A DNA stretch of 64,000 bases from G963662905 sp963676415 (GCA_963676415.1 OY781097.1:3038001-3102000); one strand, 5' to 3'. Positions 52,681 to 62,079 are shown, counted from the stretch's first letter. Notes: generated by a model from the sequence alone, not told the origin. Program-made: numbers and translations.

Positions 52681-52727
52681 TAAAAAAAGCGGGCAGGTTC
52701 CAATTTATTATTTGAAAAGCCTGCCCG
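52681..52727 (-). terminator. Terminator of the phosphofructokinase gene
   Basis: CGGGCAGG (52690-52697) and CCTGCCCG (52720-52727) form an 8-bp stem. The A run at 52682-52688 becomes a T run on the minus strand, right for the gene ending at 52738. Confidence 0.85.
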
Positions 52728-52737
52728 TATTTATTAT

Positions 52738-53847
52738 TTATTTTTCATCAAAATTATGGCCAAAGCAAATACCGATACCTCTTGCAGTGCGCATCAGGGC
52801 AGTATCCGGTGTAACTAAATTTGGCTGTTGTATTGCATCTTTCAGTGTTACAGATGTGATATGAGGATGTCTGTAAGAAACCATATGGCCATATTTTTTC
52901 TCCAGCACAAGTTCGAAAGCTTTCACGCCCATTTGTGTTGCGAGCACACGGTCGTAAGCAATAGGGACGCCTCCACGCTGAATGTGGCCAAGAACCGTTT
53001 CGCGTATGCTGTGCTCGCAGCCTGCTTGTCGGAGCTGGTGTGCCAATTGATGCGCAACACCGCCAAGGCGTGCGTTTTCGTATCCTACTTCATTGTTTTT
53101 GCCTTTGGTTAATCTGCCTCCTTTTGGTTTGGCTCCTTCAGCAATAACAATATTCACAAAACCACGTCCGCGATTAAAGCGGGATTCAATTTTTCGCATT
53201 ACGTGGTCAATATCGTATGGGAATTCGGGCAACAAACAGATTTCTGCACCACCGGCAACAGCGGCATTTAGCCCGATCCATCCGGCGTAACGTCCCATAA
53301 CTTCCATGATCAGCACACGGTTGTGGCTTGCTGCGGTTGTAACCAGTTTATCAACTGATTCGGTTGCAATTTGAACCGCTGTTTGAAAACCAAAGGTGGA
53401 ATCCGTTGCAGAAAGGTCATTATCAATCGTTTTTGGTACACCAATAACGTTAAGCCCTTTTTCGTACAGGCGCTGTGAGATTCGTTGTGATCCGTCGCCG
53501 CCAATATTAATAACGGCATCAATGCCGAGATACTGAAGTTTACGGATCATTTCGTCTGAACGGTCTGCTGCACCCCAACTGCCATCTTCTTTTTTGTAAG
53601 GCCATGCAAAAGGTCCACCGATATTGGTAGTTTCGATTATTGTTCCTCCACGATAGTGTATGCCGGATACTTTTTTTTCATCAAGTAATACCAGTTCGCT
53701 GGGTTCCCACAATACGCCATTAAAAGCCTGGATGCTTCCCAGTACTTCCCAATCTTTTTCGAGTGAAGCTCTTTTCACGATAGCCCTGATTACAGCATTA
53801 AGTCCCGGGCAGTCTCCTCCTCCTGTTGCTACTAAAACTCGTTTCAT
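52738..53847 (-). CDS. pfkA: 6-phosphofructokinase, mixed-substrate (PFK_mixed) type
   Basis: 369 residues. The start VATGGGDCPGLNAVI (not the GGDAPGMN of standard ATP enzymes) marks the mixed-substrate group. The ATP/PPi specificity sites are mixed: GGDGS (116-120) has the Gly of ATP enzymes, while PKTIDND (138-144) has the Lys seen in PPi enzymes. MGRYAGWIGLNAA and VLGHIQRGG are conserved. It phosphorylates fructose 6-phosphate; ATP is more likely, but PPi should not be excluded. Monocistronic. Confidence 0.9.
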   Translation of the reverse strand: MKRVLVATGGGDCPGLNAVIRAIVKRASLEKDWEVLGSIQAFNGVLWEPSELVLLDEKKVSGIHYRGGTIIETTNIGGPFAWPYKKEDGSWGAADRSDEMIRKLQYLGIDAVINIGGDGSQRISQRLYEKGLNVIGVPKTIDNDLSATDSTFGFQTAVQIATESVDKLVTTAASHNRVLIMEVMGRYAGWIGLNAAVAGGAEICLLPEFPYDIDHVMRKIESRFNRGRGFVNIVIAEGAKPKGGRLTKGKNNEVGYENARLGGVAHQLAHQLRQAGCEHSIRETVLGHIQRGGVPIAYDRVLATQMGVKAFELVLEKKYGHMVSYRHPHITSVTLKDAIQQPNLVTPDTALMRTARGIGICFGHNFDEK

Positions 53848-53961
53848 AAAATAATTTTGTTAATAAACAGCTTTTATAAAGCTTTGATAATCAAATTTTT
53901 TGCCCTCAGATGTTTGTGCCATTAAAAACAAACCCTAATCCGGCTAATTTAAAAACCGTGG

Positions 53962-53969
53962 CAAATATA
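53962..53969 (-). promoter_or_regulatory. -7 box of the phosphofructokinase gene
   Basis: Minus strand TATATTTG, about 115 bases before the ATG at 53847. A TTTG lies 15 bases upstream (53988-53985), shorter than the usual 19. The long leader has no clear hairpin. Confidence 0.45.
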
Positions 53970-54034
53970 TAAATTCTACTGATTCAAAAGAATCCTTTAT
54001 CAGATTTCACAAATTCTTCATTTTGGCTTTTCGC

Positions 54035-54050
54035 CATTTTAGCTAAAATG
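54035..54050. repeat. Perfect 16-bp palindrome in the pfkA/DUF4294 gap
   Basis: CATTTTAGCTAAAATG is its own reverse complement. It lies upstream of both divergent genes and could be an operator for a dimeric repressor; there is no flanking T run for a terminator. Confidence 0.5.
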
Positions 54051-54167
54051 CTTTAGATATATACATATATATTTATTTAGCTATAGTGTTTGAATTATTT
54101 GCACTGGTTATATGCTTTTCTCGTCTTCGGATAAGTAGTTATGTTTAATTTCGTGGCATAATTTTAG

Positions 54168-54197
54168 TAATGGATTAAATCCATTATCTTAATTTTG
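54168..54197 (+). promoter_or_regulatory. DUF4294 promoter with palindromic operator
   Basis: A perfect 9-bp inverted repeat with one central base (TAATGGATT-A-AATCCATTA, 54168-54186) sits directly upstream of TAATTTTG (54190-54197), a -7 match, where the promoter spacer would be. The leader to ATG 54212 would be only about 8 bases. Confidence 0.45.
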
Positions 54198-54211
54198 TTT
54201 GCAACTGATTA

Positions 54212-54790
54212 ATGAACAGAATTTTATTCATATTATTGTTTGTATTGGCAGCCAACTTATTACCGGCTCAGGATAAGCCTGTTATATTGCGCACTATTAT
54301 TGTAGGGAACGATACGCTTCCGGTAGCTGAATTAAGGGGGATATATGTTTTTCCACCTCTGGAATTTAAAAATAAGCGTCAATACCGCCGGTACAACAAG
54401 CTGGTACGCAATGTGAAGAAAGTTTATCCTTATGCGCGTTTGGCTGGAATCAAACTGCGTGAGTATGAGGATACACTGACATCAGTTCAAACAAAAAAAG
54501 AACGCCGGCAAATTATGAAAATGGCCGAGGATGAGATTCAGGATGAATTTGGTGCGGAATTAAAAAAATTAACTTTTTCTCAAGGTAAAATTTTGATTAA
54601 GCTGATCGACCGTGAAACAGGAACATCTTCATTTAATTTGGTGCAGGAGCTGCGTGGTAAATTTATTGCGTTTTTCTGGCAGTCGTTTGCACGTATTTTT
54701 GGTTATAACTTAAAAGTACGCTATGATCCCGAAGGGGAAGACGCTGCTATTGAACGAATTGTATGCTTAATTGAAAACGGTCAGCTGTAA
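54212..54790 (+). CDS. DUF4294 exported protein
   Basis: 192 residues. The signal peptide ends NLLPAQDKP. The body matches DUF4294, a Bacteroidota-only family, with GIYVFPPLEFKNKRQYRRY, NVKKVYPYARLA and QGKILIKLIDRETGTSSF and a helical, basic middle part. Function is unknown. Alone in its transcript, controlled by what looks like an operator-bearing promoter. Confidence 0.88.
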   Translation: MNRILFILLFVLAANLLPAQDKPVILRTIIVGNDTLPVAELRGIYVFPPLEFKNKRQYRRYNKLVRNVKKVYPYARLAGIKLREYEDTLTSVQTKKERRQIMKMAEDEIQDEFGAELKKLTFSQGKILIKLIDRETGTSSFNLVQELRGKFIAFFWQSFARIFGYNLKVRYDPEGEDAAIERIVCLIENGQL

Positions 54791-54807
54791 TGTGTGCATA
54801 ACGGATT

Positions 54808-56226
54808 TTACTTGCCTCGACCCTGAATTACGATCAATACGGTATAAATCATAATTTTAATGTCCATTGCAATCGACATGTTTTCCAGATAAAGCAGATC
54901 GTATTTGAGGCGGGCGATCATTTCTTCAACATTTTCGGCATAACCAAAGCGAACCTGTCCCCAACTGGTAATTCCGGGTTTGATTCTCTGCAGGAGGCGA
55001 TATTCGGGTGCTTTTTCACAGATGCGGTCAATAAAATATTGTCGTTCCGGCCGTGGTCCTACCAAGGACATATCGCCTTTCAATACACTGAAAAATTGAG
55101 GGATTTCGTCTAATCGCACCTTGCGCATAAACCGGCCAAAAGGAGTGATCCTTGGGTCAGTTTGTGAGCTAAGCATCGGCTTGCCGCTCCGTTCTGCATC
55201 CTGATACATGCTGCGGAATTTGTGCATTGGGAAATATTTCCCATTTTTCCCAACACGCATTTGCGTATAAATAATCGATCCCGGAGAACTCCTGCGCACA
55301 CCAATGGCAGTAAAAATATAAGCGGGAATCAGAATTATTATAGCAATGATGGAGATTACAATGTCCATCCCCCTTTTCAGGAACATCTGCCAGGCAGGCA
55401 TAGGATCCGGTGCTATTTCAATAAGAGGTGAAAAAATGGCACTCGTACGCACTGTGCCCATCAGGATGTCCTGCATCTCAGGAATTACTTTGATTACAAC
55501 GTTTGTATCCTGAATTTCAGATATAATGCGATCTACGGTGTTTTTCTCCGAGCGCTCAATGGCAATAATGGTTTCGTCAACTTTGTGCTGCTCAATGATT
55601 TGGTTCAGGTCTTTGTAAGACCCAAGATGAGGCAAATAATCTCCCAGCGGATAATATTCCATCTCCATGGCACTCACAAAACCAATGAATTTATTGCCGG
55701 GAGAATGCAGTTGATCCTCAATTTCGTGATAAATATTTTCCGCATTGCCGTTACTTCCAACGATAACCGTGCGGAACCCGATTTTGCGCTTTCGTAATTT
55801 ATTGATAGCTCGGGTTGTGAGGATCAAACGGGGAATATAGGTGAGGATAAAATGCAGCGCAAATAATATAAGGAAGCTTTGATAATAGCTTTTGTACGTT
55901 ACAATAAAATCATCAAGAATAAGTACAAAGAAAATTATGGTTACACCGATAATCGTTATTGTCAGGGTTTGACCTAATTCCCTGAGCCTGGATTTACGGT
56001 AAATTCTGCGGTAAGCACCCATTAATATATAGAGGAACAACCAAAAAAACGGGATGACGATTATCCCAATCTGGAAATTGGTATCCTGAAGAACGATACT
56101 GATGTGTTCGAAAAAATAGGGGTCAATATAATATTTCCTGTAAATGAAAAAAATACTCCAAGCCAATAAGGCGCTGAGATAATCAACAATGAGATATTTA
56201 GTGACCTGTAATTTCCTGTTTAACAT
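54808..56226 (-). CDS. Undecaprenyl-phosphate sugar-1-phosphate transferase (WbaP/WcaJ type)
   Basis: 472 residues from ATG 56226 (longer readings lie inside the neighbouring gene). Five membrane helices (about 10-130), a Rossmann-like CoA_binding_3 segment (about 140-270: FRTVIVGSNGNAENIY), a hydrophobic hairpin (IVISIIAIIILIPAYI) and the catalytic domain with RSMYQDAERSG, KVRLDEIPQFFSVLKGDMSLVGPRPER and KPGITSWGQV. It attaches the first sugar phosphate to the lipid carrier for capsule or exopolysaccharide. The full polysaccharide cluster is not in the window. Confidence 0.93.
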   Translation of the reverse strand: MLNRKLQVTKYLIVDYLSALLAWSIFFIYRKYYIDPYFFEHISIVLQDTNFQIGIIVIPFFWLFLYILMGAYRRIYRKSRLRELGQTLTITIIGVTIIFFVLILDDFIVTYKSYYQSFLILFALHFILTYIPRLILTTRAINKLRKRKIGFRTVIVGSNGNAENIYHEIEDQLHSPGNKFIGFVSAMEMEYYPLGDYLPHLGSYKDLNQIIEQHKVDETIIAIERSEKNTVDRIISEIQDTNVVIKVIPEMQDILMGTVRTSAIFSPLIEIAPDPMPAWQMFLKRGMDIVISIIAIIILIPAYIFTAIGVRRSSPGSIIYTQMRVGKNGKYFPMHKFRSMYQDAERSGKPMLSSQTDPRITPFGRFMRKVRLDEIPQFFSVLKGDMSLVGPRPERQYFIDRICEKAPEYRLLQRIKPGITSWGQVRFGYAENVEEMIARLKYDLLYLENMSIAMDIKIMIYTVLIVIQGRGK

Positions 56227-56243
56227 CTTTGGACTAATTTTAT

Positions 56244-57149
56244 TTAGTAGATTAGGCGGAAATTGTCGAACAATAATCGGGTCTCCTCCACATCGGGCGA
56301 TTTCCCGGCACCAAAAAACAATTGAAAAGAAGTGGCTCCATAGGCATTGGAAACAACCTGTGTGAGGTTGATATATACTTTGTTCCAATCGCTGCGTGCA
56401 TTATAAACCATCAGGCTGTGAAAAACTTTAGAATAGCCTTCTTCATGAATAACCAGTCCAACCGTAAAAGGAGAATTGTTTTTATAGTTCATTTCAAGGA
56501 AAATTGGGCTGCCATTTTGGGGGAGCTCATAACTTTCGCTGGTAAGGGCTTCAAAAACATCATCTTCATTTTTTAATACAACCAAACCGGAGTGCAGCCC
56601 TTCGAATGTTTCCGGACTGTCTTTTTCGGTGAGGCCAATATTAACGGTACTGAGAGCTGTCGTATCCAGTGTTAATTCGGCATCTTCAAAGCTTTCCTGC
56701 CAGGCAAAAAAGGTGGATTCCTTATACGATGTTTTTAGGATTTTTTTGCCCCCAAATATAGTGCCTAATGTCGTTATGCTGTCTTCTGCAATTTTCGCAG
56801 TAAGATCAATGCGGTCGTAAAAAGCGTATGCTGCACGTGTATTGATCATACCATTGAGCATTACGCCTGGGCGCACAATAATATCTACTTCACCTTTTGC
56901 AAGCACAGGAATGGTTGCAGGTAGCTCGAAGCCTCCAATAAGTTGGTTTTCAACATATACCCATGCATCTGTGATTTTCGCTGAAAGACTTCCGTGGTAG
57001 AAATCTGTATCTTTCAGCCCAATAGTGTCAATCCGGATATACGATGGGACTTCCTGTTCGCCTTCAAATTTTTCACATGATGTGGATAAAACAAGGAGCA
57101 GGGATACAAACAAATATGCTAAAACGTTGTGTAATGGTATTTTCATCAA
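56244..57149 (-). CDS. Lipoprotein, beta-sandwich type, unknown role
   Basis: 301 residues. The lipobox is LLLVLSTSCEKFE. Two beta-rich parts follow: about 40-135 (a domain with AWVYVENQLIGGFELPATIPV) and about 140-300 (carbohydrate-binding-like, with HSGLVVLK and LFDNFRLIY). It precedes the sugar transferase by 17 bases, so the two may form a surface-polysaccharide unit. I know of similar lipoproteins next to such transferases but no named function. Confidence 0.7.
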   Translation of the reverse strand: MMKIPLHNVLAYLFVSLLLVLSTSCEKFEGEQEVPSYIRIDTIGLKDTDFYHGSLSAKITDAWVYVENQLIGGFELPATIPVLAKGEVDIIVRPGVMLNGMINTRAAYAFYDRIDLTAKIAEDSITTLGTIFGGKKILKTSYKESTFFAWQESFEDAELTLDTTALSTVNIGLTEKDSPETFEGLHSGLVVLKNEDDVFEALTSESYELPQNGSPIFLEMNYKNNSPFTVGLVIHEEGYSKVFHSLMVYNARSDWNKVYINLTQVVSNAYGATSFQLFFGAGKSPDVEETRLLFDNFRLIY

Positions 57150-57246
57150 TCAATAAAAACCTTAGGTCAGTTTGCTGTTCAATATGGAAAATATAACGCC
57201 CCTAAAAAAGTCTTATTGTACGCTTTGGTACTAATGTGGATAAAAT

Positions 57247-58248
57247 TTAGGCCATTGCTTGTTGCTTTTCCAATTGTTCAATGATAATTGCATGGATATC
57301 ATTCGCAACTTTTAGGGCTTTATGACCATCAAGCATGCTTACCGGAGGTTGGGTGCCGTTTGCAACAGCTTCGGCAAATGTGAACAATTCCGTTTCAATG
57401 GCATTGATATTTTCTGATTCAGGTTTTTCGAAAATAATCTGCTTGGCTTCCCGGCCTTCAGAAGGTTCGAGTATCATTGCAAAGGGGTCATTAACCTTTT
57501 CCGGATCAACAGTTTTCATGCGCACAATTTCGCTTTGTTTTTCCAAAAAATCAATCGAGATATAAGCATCTTTTTGGAATATGCGGGTTTTGCGCATATT
57601 TTTCAGGCTGATGCGCGAAGCTGTAAGGTTGGCTACACTTCCGTTTTCAAATTCAATGCGTGCATTGGCAATATCAGGTGTTGGGCTAACCACAGCCACG
57701 CCGCTAGCTGAGATGTTTTTTACTTCAGATTGCACGGAGCTGAGTACAATATCCAAATCGTGGATCATTAAATCGAGAATGACCGGGACATCCGTCCCAC
57801 GTGGGTTAAACTGGCTCAAGCGGTGCGCTTCGATAAACATGGGTTTGTCAATGAATTTTTTAGCTGCAAGAAAAGCAGGATTAAACCGCTCAACATGGCC
57901 AACCTGTACTTTTACACCTGCTTCATTAGCCAGCTCCATTAGCTTAAAAGATTCTTTAGTGGTAGCTACTATTGGCTTTTCAATAAATACATGTTTGTTT
58001 TTGGCAAAGGCTTTTGAAGCACAATCGAAATGTGATATTGTAGGTGTCACAATATCGACTACATCCACATCATCCAAAAGAGATTCAATGGATTCGTAAT
58101 TTTTAATGCCAAAATCCGAACTTACCTTAGCTGCATTGCTTTTATCCGGATCGTAAAATCCAACTAATTGGTAATCAGTAATATTTTTGATACATTTGAT
58201 GTGAATTTTGCCGAGATGCCCGGCACCTAAGACTCCTATTTTTAGCAT
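57247..58248 (-). CDS. Gfo/Idh/MocA-family oxidoreductase
   Basis: 333 residues from ATG 58248; the ATG at 58269 lies in the -7 box. The N-terminal Rossmann domain shows KIGVLGAGHLGKIH and VDIVTPTISH, and the family motif EKP is in HVFIEKPIV with the catalytic Lys. The C-terminal dimer domain includes HDLDIVLSSV and FENGSVANLTASR. It probably oxidises or reduces a sugar or inositol at one carbon using NAD(P). The substrate is unknown. Confidence 0.9.
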   Translation of the reverse strand: MLKIGVLGAGHLGKIHIKCIKNITDYQLVGFYDPDKSNAAKVSSDFGIKNYESIESLLDDVDVVDIVTPTISHFDCASKAFAKNKHVFIEKPIVATTKESFKLMELANEAGVKVQVGHVERFNPAFLAAKKFIDKPMFIEAHRLSQFNPRGTDVPVILDLMIHDLDIVLSSVQSEVKNISASGVAVVSPTPDIANARIEFENGSVANLTASRISLKNMRKTRIFQKDAYISIDFLEKQSEIVRMKTVDPEKVNDPFAMILEPSEGREAKQIIFEKPESENINAIETELFTFAEAVANGTQPPVSMLDGHKALKVANDIHAIIIEQLEKQQAMA

Positions 58249-58266
58249 GATATTTCTATTTTGCTG

Positions 58267-58274
58267 CAAATGTA
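58267..58274 (-). promoter_or_regulatory. -7 box of the oxidoreductase gene
   Basis: Minus strand TACATTTG, 18 bases before ATG 58248. No -33 TTTG. It excludes the upstream ATG at 58269. Confidence 0.5.
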
Positions 58275-58294
58275 GGCTTTTTTGATTTTTATCA

Positions 58295-58302
58295 TATTTT
58301 TG
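58295..58302 (+). promoter_or_regulatory. -7 box of the pcm gene
   Basis: TATTTTTG matches TAnnTTTG and would give a leader of about 60 bases to ATG 58368. Back to back with the minus-strand box at 58267-58274. Confidence 0.4.
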
Positions 58303-58367
58303 CAGGAAATAAAATGGCGGGCTTATGATGATTGGCTGCTATTTTAAAATGTTTCCGCATAAGCTAA

Positions 58368-59021
58368 ATGATGATTCAGGATAATTACAGACATAAAGGG
58401 CTAAGAAAAAAACTTGCCGATGGAATTCGCGCCAAAGGAATCAGAAACGAAGAGGTTCTGGCTGCAATTGAAAAAATCCCCCGCCATTTGTTTCTTGATC
58501 CGGCATTTCTTGAATTTGCATATCAGGATCAGGCTTTTCCGATCGGATCCGGTCAAACCATTTCCCAGCCTTATACGGTTGCTGTACAAACCGAGCTTTT
58601 GGATCCCCAGCCACGGCAGAAAATCCTTGAAATTGGTACCGGTTCAGGTTATCAGGCTTGTGTGCTGTTAGAAATGGGAGCAAAGGTCTTTTCCGTCGAG
58701 CGACAAAGAAACCTTTATAATAAGGCCAAGAAGTTTCTTACGGAACTTAAATACCGCCCAAAACTCTTTTTTGGTGATGGTTACAAGGGTTTGCCTACTT
58801 TTGCCCCCTTCGATGGCATAATAATTACCGCAGGCGCACCGTTTATACCCGAAGCCTTGAAAGAACAGTTGAAAATAGGAGGGAAAATGATTATCCCTAT
58901 AGGTGGAGAAAGCGGGCAGGTGATGAAAGTCGTATTGAAAACTGCAGAAAATAAATTTGAAATATCTGAACATGGCGGTTTTAGTTTCGTGCCAATGCTC
59001 GAAGACAAAGCAAATGATTAA
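58368..59021 (+). CDS. pcm: Protein-L-isoaspartate O-methyltransferase
   Basis: 217 residues, the usual size. It repairs isoaspartyl residues using S-adenosylmethionine. Motifs: IPRHLFLDPAF, GQTISQPYTVA (substrate region), the SAM-binding ILEIGTGSGYQACVL, and DGIIITAGAPFIPEAL followed by GGKMIIPIGG. A second ATG at 58371 is equally possible. A lipoprotein gene follows after 72 bases. Confidence 0.95.
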   Translation: MMIQDNYRHKGLRKKLADGIRAKGIRNEEVLAAIEKIPRHLFLDPAFLEFAYQDQAFPIGSGQTISQPYTVAVQTELLDPQPRQKILEIGTGSGYQACVLLEMGAKVFSVERQRNLYNKAKKFLTELKYRPKLFFGDGYKGLPTFAPFDGIIITAGAPFIPEALKEQLKIGGKMIIPIGGESGQVMKVVLKTAENKFEISEHGGFSFVPMLEDKAND

Positions 59022-59093
59022 AAAAAAACTGTATCTTGGCCTGAAATTTGTTAAACAAAATATCTTTTTATAAACAACCTAAAGCACAACAGT

Positions 59094-59996
59094 ATGAGAA
59101 AAGCAACTTTTTTATTTTCGTTTCTATTATTGGCAGGTATTGCCTTTATGTTCACGGCGTGTAGCGATGATGATGATCCGGACGATCCACAGCCAAGATA
59201 TTATCCAACCATCGATTTTAAAGGAGGTGGCGATTATGTCTCATCAGATGTAACTGTTGATACCGGAACAAGCATTCATATTGGAATTACAGCTGCAATG
59301 AATGCTACTTCTAAAGAAAAACTGCGCATATTTACTGTATCACGCGTAGTGAACAACAATCCTGAAATAATTTATAATCTGGAGTTTAAAGAGGAAAACT
59401 TTTCCTTTGACTCAGTTTTTGTTGCCTTGAGCGAAGCTTCTACGGAAAACTTTATTTTTACTGTAGAAGATGATGAAGGAGAAAAAGCAGAAGTTTCATT
59501 GAACGTTACAACTGAAGTCCCTCCTTCACCTTATCAAGAAATCAACTACTATGAAGGTGTAGTTCTGGGTTCTTATAACGATCAAACAGGTAGCTTCTAT
59601 TCTGTTTCGGAAAACAAGGTTTATTCTATTGCCGAAGCAAATGCAGCAAGCGAAAAAATTGATTTGATTTATTATTATGGTGTTCAAAATAAAGCATCCA
59701 TTGGTGCACCTGATGATGCTGTTGTAAACCAGACTTATAACCTGAGTGCATGGACAACCATTAATGAAACAAGGTTCTTTGAAACTGATTACACTGCCGA
59801 GATTTTTGACGGCATGGAAAATGATTCATTGCTTATTGAGCTGGAGACTTTCGATTTGACGTCTGTCGTTAACCTCGAAGCAGAAAAAGTATTTGCTTTT
59901 ATCACCGCAGATGGCAAAAAAGGCTTGGTTAAAGTAGCAGAAATCCCTGTTATGCGCGAAGACCTGATTACTTTTGATGTGAAAGTTCAGAAGTAA
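59094..59996 (+). CDS. Lipoprotein with acidic N-terminus, unknown role
   Basis: 300 residues. The lipobox is MFTACSDDDD, with an acidic run after Cys that signals surface export in Bacteroidota. Two beta domains follow: about 35-145 (Ig-like, ending EKAEVSLNVTTEV) and about 150-300 (YYEGVVLGSYNDQTGSFYS...). No enzymatic motif seen. Monocistronic with a terminator. Confidence 0.75.
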   Translation: MRKATFLFSFLLLAGIAFMFTACSDDDDPDDPQPRYYPTIDFKGGGDYVSSDVTVDTGTSIHIGITAAMNATSKEKLRIFTVSRVVNNNPEIIYNLEFKEENFSFDSVFVALSEASTENFIFTVEDDEGEKAEVSLNVTTEVPPSPYQEINYYEGVVLGSYNDQTGSFYSVSENKVYSIAEANAASEKIDLIYYYGVQNKASIGAPDDAVVNQTYNLSAWTTINETRFFETDYTAEIFDGMENDSLLIELETFDLTSVVNLEAEKVFAFITADGKKGLVKVAEIPVMREDLITFDVKVQK

Positions 59997-60022
59997 GCTG
60001 CTTCTATTATTGAAAAAATGAT

Positions 60023-60051
60023 CCCGCCTGAACCATCAGGCGGGTTTTTTT
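60023..60051 (+). terminator. Terminator after the lipoprotein gene
   Basis: CCCGCCTG (60023-60030) and CAGGCGGG (60037-60044) form a perfect 8-bp stem, followed by T7. Confidence 0.93.
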
Positions 60052-60200
60052 ATTGTCTTTATATGGAAATCAGTTCCTTTTGAGGTTTTTAACAATTTAT
60101 TGTTCATAAGATGAGCCAAAAATCAGGTTGGTTCCAACTGAATTAGTGATATTTGTTTAGTATTAAAACTGAGCTGGTTTCATATAAAAATGCGATATAA

Positions 60201-61091
60201 GTGCTTGGATTAAAGGATATTGTGAAAATATTTGCCGTCGTTGCTGCCGTAGTCCTGCTTTTTGCCATGACAACGGAGTTTCCTTCTGTGCCTACACCGA
60301 GGCCGGTTTTTTATGGTTCCGAAGCAAAAGCAGAAGCAAATATCCCTAAAGTCAAAGCAATTAAAAAGACTTCACGGAAAAGTTTAGCAGACGGAGTGAA
60401 AATTGGTGAAACTCCAGTTAGCAAAGCAAATAGAACTCCTGACAAAGAAGAACCCAAAGCCGGGAAAATCGACAGCAAAAAGATAAAGCCAAAAACAACA
60501 GCAAAAAATGAAAAAGCCGATCCGGTGCGCGATGTTTATGATGAATCGAGAAAGGTGGCTTATACAAATCTTGGGAAAAAGGAATACCGTATTATGGCTA
60601 CTGGACAAAGAACTGTGGATCAGCTTGCAGAGTATCTCCTGTACTTTAACCCGAATATTGATGCCACTACGGCTTACCTAATGGCAGGATATTATGTTGA
60701 TGAATCTGAAAATGAAGGTGTGAACCATGATATCGCATTTTGCCAGATGTGCCTGGAAACAGGATTTCTCCGTTTTGGAGGTATCGTGCACCCTTCTCAA
60801 AATAATTTTTGTGGGCTGGGTGCTGTGAATTCGAGTACACCCGGTGAGCGTTTCCCAACAAGACGTATGGGCGTGATTGCCCATATCCAGCATCTGAAAG
60901 CATATGCCAGTAAGCAACCGCTCAAAGGACAGCTGGTCGATCGACGTTTTAAATGGGTGAAACGAGGAAGCGCTCCTACAGTTGATGGCCTGGCCGGTAA
61001 ATGGGCCGCCGACCGAGAATACTCCTTGAAAATTAAAAGTTTGCTTTATCGCCTCGATTTGAGTACCCGTAATTACCTTTCCAATCGTTAG
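60201..61091 (+). CDS. Glucosaminidase-domain peptidoglycan hydrolase
   Basis: 296 residues. The first 20 or so residues form a signal anchor (IVKIFAVVAAVVLLFAM), then a Lys-rich linker (about 35-120) and a glucosaminidase domain (about 140-285): ATTAYLMAGYYVDESENEGV, FCQMCLETGFLRFGG with the catalytic Glu, NNFCGLGAV, and MGVIAHIQHLKAYA. It should cleave N-acetylglucosaminyl bonds in peptidoglycan, like FlgJ or Atl. GTG start; no ATG is in frame upstream. Its stop overlaps the stop of the convergent SDR gene by 4 bases. Confidence 0.88.
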   Translation: MLGLKDIVKIFAVVAAVVLLFAMTTEFPSVPTPRPVFYGSEAKAEANIPKVKAIKKTSRKSLADGVKIGETPVSKANRTPDKEEPKAGKIDSKKIKPKTTAKNEKADPVRDVYDESRKVAYTNLGKKEYRIMATGQRTVDQLAEYLLYFNPNIDATTAYLMAGYYVDESENEGVNHDIAFCQMCLETGFLRFGGIVHPSQNNFCGLGAVNSSTPGERFPTRRMGVIAHIQHLKAYASKQPLKGQLVDRRFKWVKRGSAPTVDGLAGKWAADREYSLKIKSLLYRLDLSTRNYLSNR

Positions 61092-61915
61092 TATAAATCC
61101 TTTATTGAGCTCTTATTGCTAACAAATTTTTCCAGATATTTTGTGCAAAGCTGATACAGATGCCGGTTGCGTTTCTTATCGGACGCAAAAGGACATGCGA
61201 CTTCTTGCTCCCTTTCAAAATACAGACCGCTTTTGTTTTTTATATAACCTGAAAGAGCAAGGTAAAGCGGCGTTTTAGCTGCATGTGCTGCTTTTTCGTG
61301 CCCGCCCAGACCAAGATCCCGTGTTAGCTGGGAATCCACAAATCCAGGATGACAAGAATTAACTGTAATGCCTTTTTTTTGAAAGTTTTCCGCAAAAACA
61401 GGGCTCAACATGCGTATAGCCTGCTTGGACTGGCGGTAGGCTTCGTCGTTGAAATAGGGTCTTTCCCTGAATTCCAAATCATTCATATCAAAGTTTCCTG
61501 CCCAATGGCTGGCAATATTGATGATGCGCGCATCGGATGAAGGTTCCATAAATGGAGCGAAAAAGTGCATCATATAAAAATAAGACAGCACATTAACCGC
61601 AAATTGTAATTCGATACCATCGGAATTGGTGCCCCATTGTTTCGGAGCTGTTGCAGCACTGTTGATCAGGATGTCCACGGGCGTTTCCCAGCTGCTTGCC
61701 AAATCGCGGATTTCGGTGCCTTCCGAAAGGTCGGTGCAAATTGGATGTATTTCCGTATTCCTGCTTTTGCGCTGAATCTGCCTGCATAGCGTATGGATTT
61801 TTTCATCCTGCCTTCCGATTAAAAAAAGCCGGTGACCTTGCACTGCAAGCTGCGCTGCTATTGCTGTTCCAATAGCGCCATAGGCTCCGGTGATGATAAT
61901 GTTCTTTCCCTTCAT
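61088..61915 (-). CDS. Short-chain dehydrogenase/reductase
   Basis: 275 residues. A classical SDR with cofactor loop ITGAYGAIGTAIA (T-G-x3-G-x-G), INSAATAPKQWG (N-x-A-x), catalytic Ser in IINIASHWAGN and Y-x3-K in EAYRQSKQAI, and a C-terminal tail like retinol dehydrogenase-type SDRs (FVDSQLTRDLGLGG). NAD(P)-dependent oxidation or reduction of an alcohol; substrate unknown. Confidence 0.92.
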   Translation of the reverse strand: MKGKNIIITGAYGAIGTAIAAQLAVQGHRLFLIGRQDEKIHTLCRQIQRKSRNTEIHPICTDLSEGTEIRDLASSWETPVDILINSAATAPKQWGTNSDGIELQFAVNVLSYFYMMHFFAPFMEPSSDARIINIASHWAGNFDMNDLEFRERPYFNDEAYRQSKQAIRMLSPVFAENFQKKGITVNSCHPGFVDSQLTRDLGLGGHEKAAHAAKTPLYLALSGYIKNKSGLYFEREQEVACPFASDKKRNRHLYQLCTKYLEKFVSNKSSIKDLY

Positions 61916-62079
61916 CCCTTATTAAACTCTGGTTTCATTGACGAAAATACATCAAATTCCTGAAATTGCCAGAATCGCTTCTATATTGTGCTAAATTATT
62001 GAATAATAATGTTTTATGATGGCAGCCTTCCTTCGTAAATTTATTTGGAAATTTTGCGTTTTTTGATGGTTAATATGCC

